27,442 nt of DNA from Holophaga sp. (GTDB lineage: Bacteria > Acidobacteriota > Holophagae > Holophagales > Holophagaceae), in NCBI GenBank assembly GCA_031292735.1, contig JARLGP010000285.1, forward strand, positions 1 through 27,442, in the 5' to 3' direction. The first letter of the stretch is position 1; every line of letters starts with the position of its first letter. Positions 24,152-27,442 of the stretch are shown piece after piece. The translations under genes were made by a program, and so were the position numbers. A model generated the notes under the pieces. The model did no database searches. It worked only from the letters and a program-made list of their open reading frames with translations, and was not told where the DNA came from.

Positions 24152-25267
24152 TCAGTGTCCGTGACCTTCCGCCTGCAGGGGTGACTCCATTCTTGTGACA
24201 ACGTAGCTTTCTTGCTCCAGCAGCCTTAACAGGCCCTTGTCGCCCGGCAGATGAAGGAAGCCCACGTCAATCAGAATGACCTGATCTGGAAAACGAGAAT
24301 GGATGGAATCCAGAATTCTTGGCAGCCATTTTTCATTGCGAGCCGCATGATAAATCGGATGCAGGTCGCCCAGCGCTTCCTGATCGGAGGTGGCATAGGA
24401 TTGGATGTCTTCCAGGGGGCCTTCTGAACGAATTTCGTCACAGAATTTCGTGAAATGGCTGTTCAGCGATTCTCCCGACAAGGAGAACGTGCGCGCATAG
24501 GGCCTCAGCACCCTTGGATCGATTCCCGTGCCCATGGCCACCCGCTCTTGTCGGGTTTCCAAGGCGAACCTCTGCTTGCCCTGGAGGGAGAAAGCTGATT
24601 GCAGCTGAGAATTAATGCCATCACCCTGCCTGAAAACATTGACGCCCATTCTGGAAAACAGGAAATAAACCAGGGCTGGATGATACTTGTCCATGGAAGC
24701 GCTCAGGGTATCCAACTTCTCTCTATTTCTTGTGGTCAATTTTGAAAGCCAATGGAACCCGGAGTCGTTGTAAAGTCCGAACTCAACCATTTTTGGGGAT
24801 AGCAAGGATTCCTCACTCATGATCTCACATCCCAGCACATCGGCCATGGCCGCCACCTGGCCCACGATCTCCGGGTAGCTTTCGAGGGGGACGTTGTGGC
24901 TTGAGCCGAGCAAATAGGCGGACTTTGCGGTTCCATTCCCCCTGATCTCGTATAACGGCAGTTTGAATTGCTTGTTGAAATGGGTCAATTTAGGCAAACG
25001 TTGAAGGGCTGCTCCGGATGTGCCCTCTTTGGCGCTCGGAGATTGGAACTCTCCCGAATCGGGGCTGAATGGCGCCAATGCGTCGAACCCCTTGGACTCC
25101 GGCTCCGGTGACGCTGGAAATTCAGCAATGGAGCATGTTCCATACCGATCGAAGCCACCCGAGGCTTCCCGCGCGGTCACGGCGCCGGTGGCCTCGACCG
25201 TTGCCATTTCGGATAGGGGCCCATTGAGAAACGCTATAAAGATTAAACCGATCTTGATCAGCCACAT
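24152..25267 (-). CDS. TraB/GumN (Tiki-like) family protein, exported
   Basis: A 371-aa protein with an N-terminal signal peptide (MWLIKIGLIFIAFLNGPLSE) and a low-complexity Ser/Pro/Glu-rich stretch to about residue 90. The TraB/GumN domain follows: YLLGSSHNVP with His124 (the GxxH motif), ARNEKWLPRI, and VGFLHLPGDKGLLRLLEQ near the C-terminus. Some Tiki homologues are metalloproteases. Bacterial members are mostly uncharacterised. The ATG at 25267 follows GGAGG seven bases upstream. The gene is clearly less GC-rich than its neighbours and uses more A/T-ending codons, which suggests acquisition by transfer. It stands alone. Confidence 0.85.
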   Translation of the reverse strand: MWLIKIGLIFIAFLNGPLSEMATVEATGAVTAREASGGFDRYGTCSIAEFPASPEPESKGFDALAPFSPDSGEFQSPSAKEGTSGAALQRLPKLTHFNKQFKLPLYEIRGNGTAKSAYLLGSSHNVPLESYPEIVGQVAAMADVLGCEIMSEESLLSPKMVEFGLYNDSGFHWLSKLTTRNREKLDTLSASMDKYHPALVYFLFSRMGVNVFRQGDGINSQLQSAFSLQGKQRFALETRQERVAMGTGIDPRVLRPYARTFSLSGESLNSHFTKFCDEIRSEGPLEDIQSYATSDQEALGDLHPIYHAARNEKWLPRILDSIHSRFPDQVILIDVGFLHLPGDKGLLRLLEQESYVVTRMESPLQAEGHGH

Positions 25268-25451
25268 TGAGTTACCTCCCTGGGCACGGCTATGCAAGGC
25301 ATCAAGAGAAACGGAGGTTGAAATAACGTGCCTCCTCCTCGCTCAAAGCAGGAATGCCAGGAGACTAATAATTGTTTCCTGATAAATTTTATGTCCGTTT
25401 GGATTTGGGGGGCGACGCAACCGCGGGTCGATGGCGGAAGGACCTTCGATC

Positions 25452-25479
25452 GCCTGAAAGCGGATCGAGACCTTCAGGC
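25452..25479. repeat. Inverted repeat downstream of the exported protein gene
   Basis: GCCTGAA at 25452-25458 and TTCAGGC at 25473-25479, spacer 14. It lies about 70 bases past the stop of the gene at 25547 on the minus strand and could be a terminator, but no T-tract follows. The rest of 25268-25546 shows no gene. Confidence 0.35.
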
Positions 25480-25546
25480 GGCATGAAGGCGGAGGACGGG
25501 CGGGAAACACATCCACCCTGGCCGACCATCCCGTTCGCTGCCGGCG

Positions 25547-27172
25547 TCAGGCGCCCAGCGTCTTCAGCGCCGCCTCCGTGGCTTCCAGCAGCGCCTCGGC
25601 TTCCAACCGGCCGCCGGTGGCCCGTGTCATCCACAGGTCCGGGGTGATCCGGCCCAGGCGGGCCCAGCGCTCCATGGCCGCACCCAGGCTGGTCCGGCCG
25701 ACCCCGCGCTGCAGTTGGGCGGCGATCAGCAGGGTGACGGCGCGGGCGGGCAACTGCAGGTCGGCATCGGCCATGGCGTCCGCGGCCAGGAACGCGCAGT
25801 CCTGCTGCTCGAAGACCGTGGCATAGTAGCGGTTCCATACTTCCCGGGCGCCGGCGACGGCCGCCGCATCCAGGTCCGCGGTGGCGGCGTCAGGGTGCTC
25901 GTAGAGCCAGCGCCAGGCCGCCAGGTCCACCAGGGCCGCCCCGGCGCCGGCGTAGGCGCGCCAGAACCCATGGAGCGCGGCCATGGCCCGGGCGTTCGGG
26001 GGCGGGGCCAGGAACTCCAGCCCGCGGGCCTGGACCACCCGGCCCAGGGCTTCGCTGAAGGCGGGGCCGGGCACGCCGGCCAGGAGCGGATACTCCGCCT
26101 CCTCCCGGGCCAGGCGGGAAGCCACGGCGCGGCCGGTTGCGCCCAGGGCGTCGCTGAACCGCTGGTAGTCCATGGCTCCGGCCTCCACGGGGGCCGGCCT
26201 GGTGCCGGATTGGGCCGGGAAGCCCATGGCCAGCAATAGATGGGGCAGGCGCCGGGCGAAAACCTGGGGGGTGGGCCAACGCTTGCGCACCAGGGCGTCC
26301 AGCTCCGCCCCGGGGCGGAAACCGCCGTAGCCGAGATCGGCAGGCTCCAGCCTCCGGCCCAGGCGGGTCCGGATGAGCCTGGCTGCGCGCGCGGCCAGCG
26401 GGGAGGCGCAAACCGCATTCAGCATGGCCCGCACCTGGGGTTCGGGCAGTTGGAGGTCCTGGTCGAAGCAGCGGCTGATCCGGGTGGGCGCCAGCGGGGA
26501 GTAGGGGTCCAGCCTCCGGGCGGCCTGGAAGGTCCGGAGCAGGCGGGAGGCGGCCGGGCCGTCCTGGGATACGGCGGCCGCCTCCTGTTCCGCCTCGGCC
26601 GGCGCCCGGCGGGCAAACCGTTCCGCCAGCCGTACCTCGGCCCACTGGCGCCCGCTCCACCTGGCACCGTCCCGGATCCGCTCCTCCAGGGTGGCGAGCG
26701 GGAAGTTCAGCACCACGGCGAAGGCGACCTTGTGGTTGAAGCAATCCTCCACGCCATGGGCGGCAGGGTTGAAGCCGGTCAGCAGGACGTCCACCGGCAG
26801 GGTGGGCTCCCGGGGCTCCCGGGGCTCCCGGCCGCCTGGCCCGTCCAGGGGGGCCATGGCCCCTTGCAGGCGCTCGAACAGGCTGTCCAGATCCTTGGGC
26901 GTCCCGGCGAACTGGGCGCGCACGAAGGCCTCGAATTCGCCGGCTCCGCCGTCCCGGTCCTGCCAGTAGCGCGCCACCTGGGCCAGGCCGCGCTGGATCC
27001 TGGGGCGCTGGCCCGGGCCGAAGCGAGCCGTCAGCTCGCCCTGGAGCAGGCCCATGGAACTGTCCCGCCAGGATCCGGGAAAGGCGCGGAGGGGTAAGAG
27101 GCAGGCGCCCAGCAGGACCAGGGTGACGATGGCAAGGCTCTTCAAGAGGGTCTCCCGAAACGGTCCAGCCAT
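25547..27172 (-). CDS. Exported protein of unknown function
   Basis: A protein of about 541 aa that I do not recognise. The N-terminus has a hydrophobic signal (SLAIVTLVLLGACLLPL) with LLGAC as a possible lipobox. The remainder is Ala/Arg/Leu-rich and probably helical, with no evident catalytic motif. A short GREPREPREP tract near residue 115 is a local repeat. Start choice is uncertain: the ATG at 27172 has no ribosome site, a TTG at 27190 is the frame limit, and a TTG at 27145 follows GGGAGA at good spacing and gives a compact signal peptide (M-KSLAIV). An AT-rich leader precedes it. High GC and third-position bias support the minus frame over the antisense ones. Confidence 0.7.
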   Translation of the reverse strand: MAGPFRETLLKSLAIVTLVLLGACLLPLRAFPGSWRDSSMGLLQGELTARFGPGQRPRIQRGLAQVARYWQDRDGGAGEFEAFVRAQFAGTPKDLDSLFERLQGAMAPLDGPGGREPREPREPTLPVDVLLTGFNPAAHGVEDCFNHKVAFAVVLNFPLATLEERIRDGARWSGRQWAEVRLAERFARRAPAEAEQEAAAVSQDGPAASRLLRTFQAARRLDPYSPLAPTRISRCFDQDLQLPEPQVRAMLNAVCASPLAARAARLIRTRLGRRLEPADLGYGGFRPGAELDALVRKRWPTPQVFARRLPHLLLAMGFPAQSGTRPAPVEAGAMDYQRFSDALGATGRAVASRLAREEAEYPLLAGVPGPAFSEALGRVVQARGLEFLAPPPNARAMAALHGFWRAYAGAGAALVDLAAWRWLYEHPDAATADLDAAAVAGAREVWNRYYATVFEQQDCAFLAADAMADADLQLPARAVTLLIAAQLQRGVGRTSLGAAMERWARLGRITPDLWMTRATGGRLEAEALLEATEAALKTLGA

Positions 27173-27290
27173 TCTAAAGAATTTCAGCAATTTTCATACA
27201 GAAATATTATTTAATGGCTAATAATATCAAGTTATTTTATATTATTTAAAATAATACATTTTAGATGGCAATAAGGCATCCTGTCGGCAG
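27173..27290 (-). promoter_or_regulatory. AT-rich leader of the exported protein gene
   Basis: Roughly 27173-27265 is very AT-rich within a GC-rich window. On the minus strand TTGATA (-35-like) is followed 15 bases later by TAATAT (-10-like). The region 27266-27364 holds nothing I can name beyond a small CCGC/GCGG hairpin. Confidence 0.4.
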
Positions 27291-27364
27291 CTCTTGGTCA
27301 CGGTCCTGGTGCTGTTCCGGCGCCCAACCGCTTCAAGGGCGGAATCCGAGAAACCCCGGTCTGG

Positions 27365-27442
27365 TTAGAGAAACACCTTGCCCAGCGGCCAGCTGAGTCC
27401 CTGGTCGGCGGGCTCGCCGGCCTCAGGCCAGCGCAACTCCAC
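27365..27442 (-). CDS. C-terminal end of a gene cut by the window edge
   Basis: The minus strand is open from the right edge for 25 codons to a TAA at 27365-27367, ending in GLSWPLGKVFL. Codon third positions are mostly G/C as in neighbouring genes, which supports a real gene end. Too little is present to identify the product. Confidence 0.4.
   Translation of the reverse strand: MELRWPEAGEPADQGLSWPLGKVFL

Overview
The window is GC-rich DNA with dense coding and Shine-Dalgarno sites in front of most genes. It looks like the chromosome of a Gram-negative bacterium: there are outer-membrane lipoproteins, a tripartite RND efflux pump, sigma-54 regulation and a membrane-bound molybdoenzyme. An acidobacterium of the Holophaga/Geothrix type is my best guess from gene style, but no 16S or other decisive marker is present. 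High GC opens long antisense frames, the largest 1346 codons, and these were discarded as shadows. The first ~100 bases are a G-homopolymer-like tract that may be a contig-end artefact.

Layout. (1) 116-5736, minus strand: a histidine phosphatase, an AcoR-type sigma-54 activator, then a tandem Lrp/AsnC-like protein and an ADP-forming acyl-CoA synthetase alpha-like protein. The last two are translationally coupled. A good -24/-12 match and an upstream inverted repeat lie between activator and operon, suggesting local control of an acyl-CoA or organic-acid function. (2) 5884-11725, minus strand: an RND efflux operon in the order outer-membrane factor, adaptor, pump. No regulator gene adjoins it, but there is a palindrome-rich leader. 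(3) 12074-16285: a divergent pair made of a 992-aa receiver-receiver-PEP-synthase-N-terminal-like protein and a GAF-type sensor that stops where a kinase would begin. This is the most promising candidate for an undescribed signalling system. (4) 16299-16632: tRNA-Pro(GGG) with its terminator, followed by a near-exact 75-bp copy of the tRNA 3' end plus terminator. An elaborate fold-back lies between the two copies, and a diverged copy sits near 5.8 kb.

(5) 16702-18239, plus strand: surE, acyP and apt, a compact nucleotide/phosphate housekeeping group. (6) 18220-20662: a DUF3798-type lipoprotein (minus), a nitroreductase (plus) and a small zinc-ribbon protein (minus). (7) 20737-24095, plus strand: a two-gene molybdoenzyme consisting of a catalytic subunit without a Tat signal and a fusion of a four-cluster ferredoxin subunit to a DmsC-type membrane anchor. 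(8) 24152-27442, minus strand: a lower-GC TraB/GumN-family protein, an unrecognised 542-aa exported protein behind an AT-rich leader, and the last codons of a gene that enters from the right edge.

All functions are inferred from motifs and domain order read by eye. No database or folding calculation was run.
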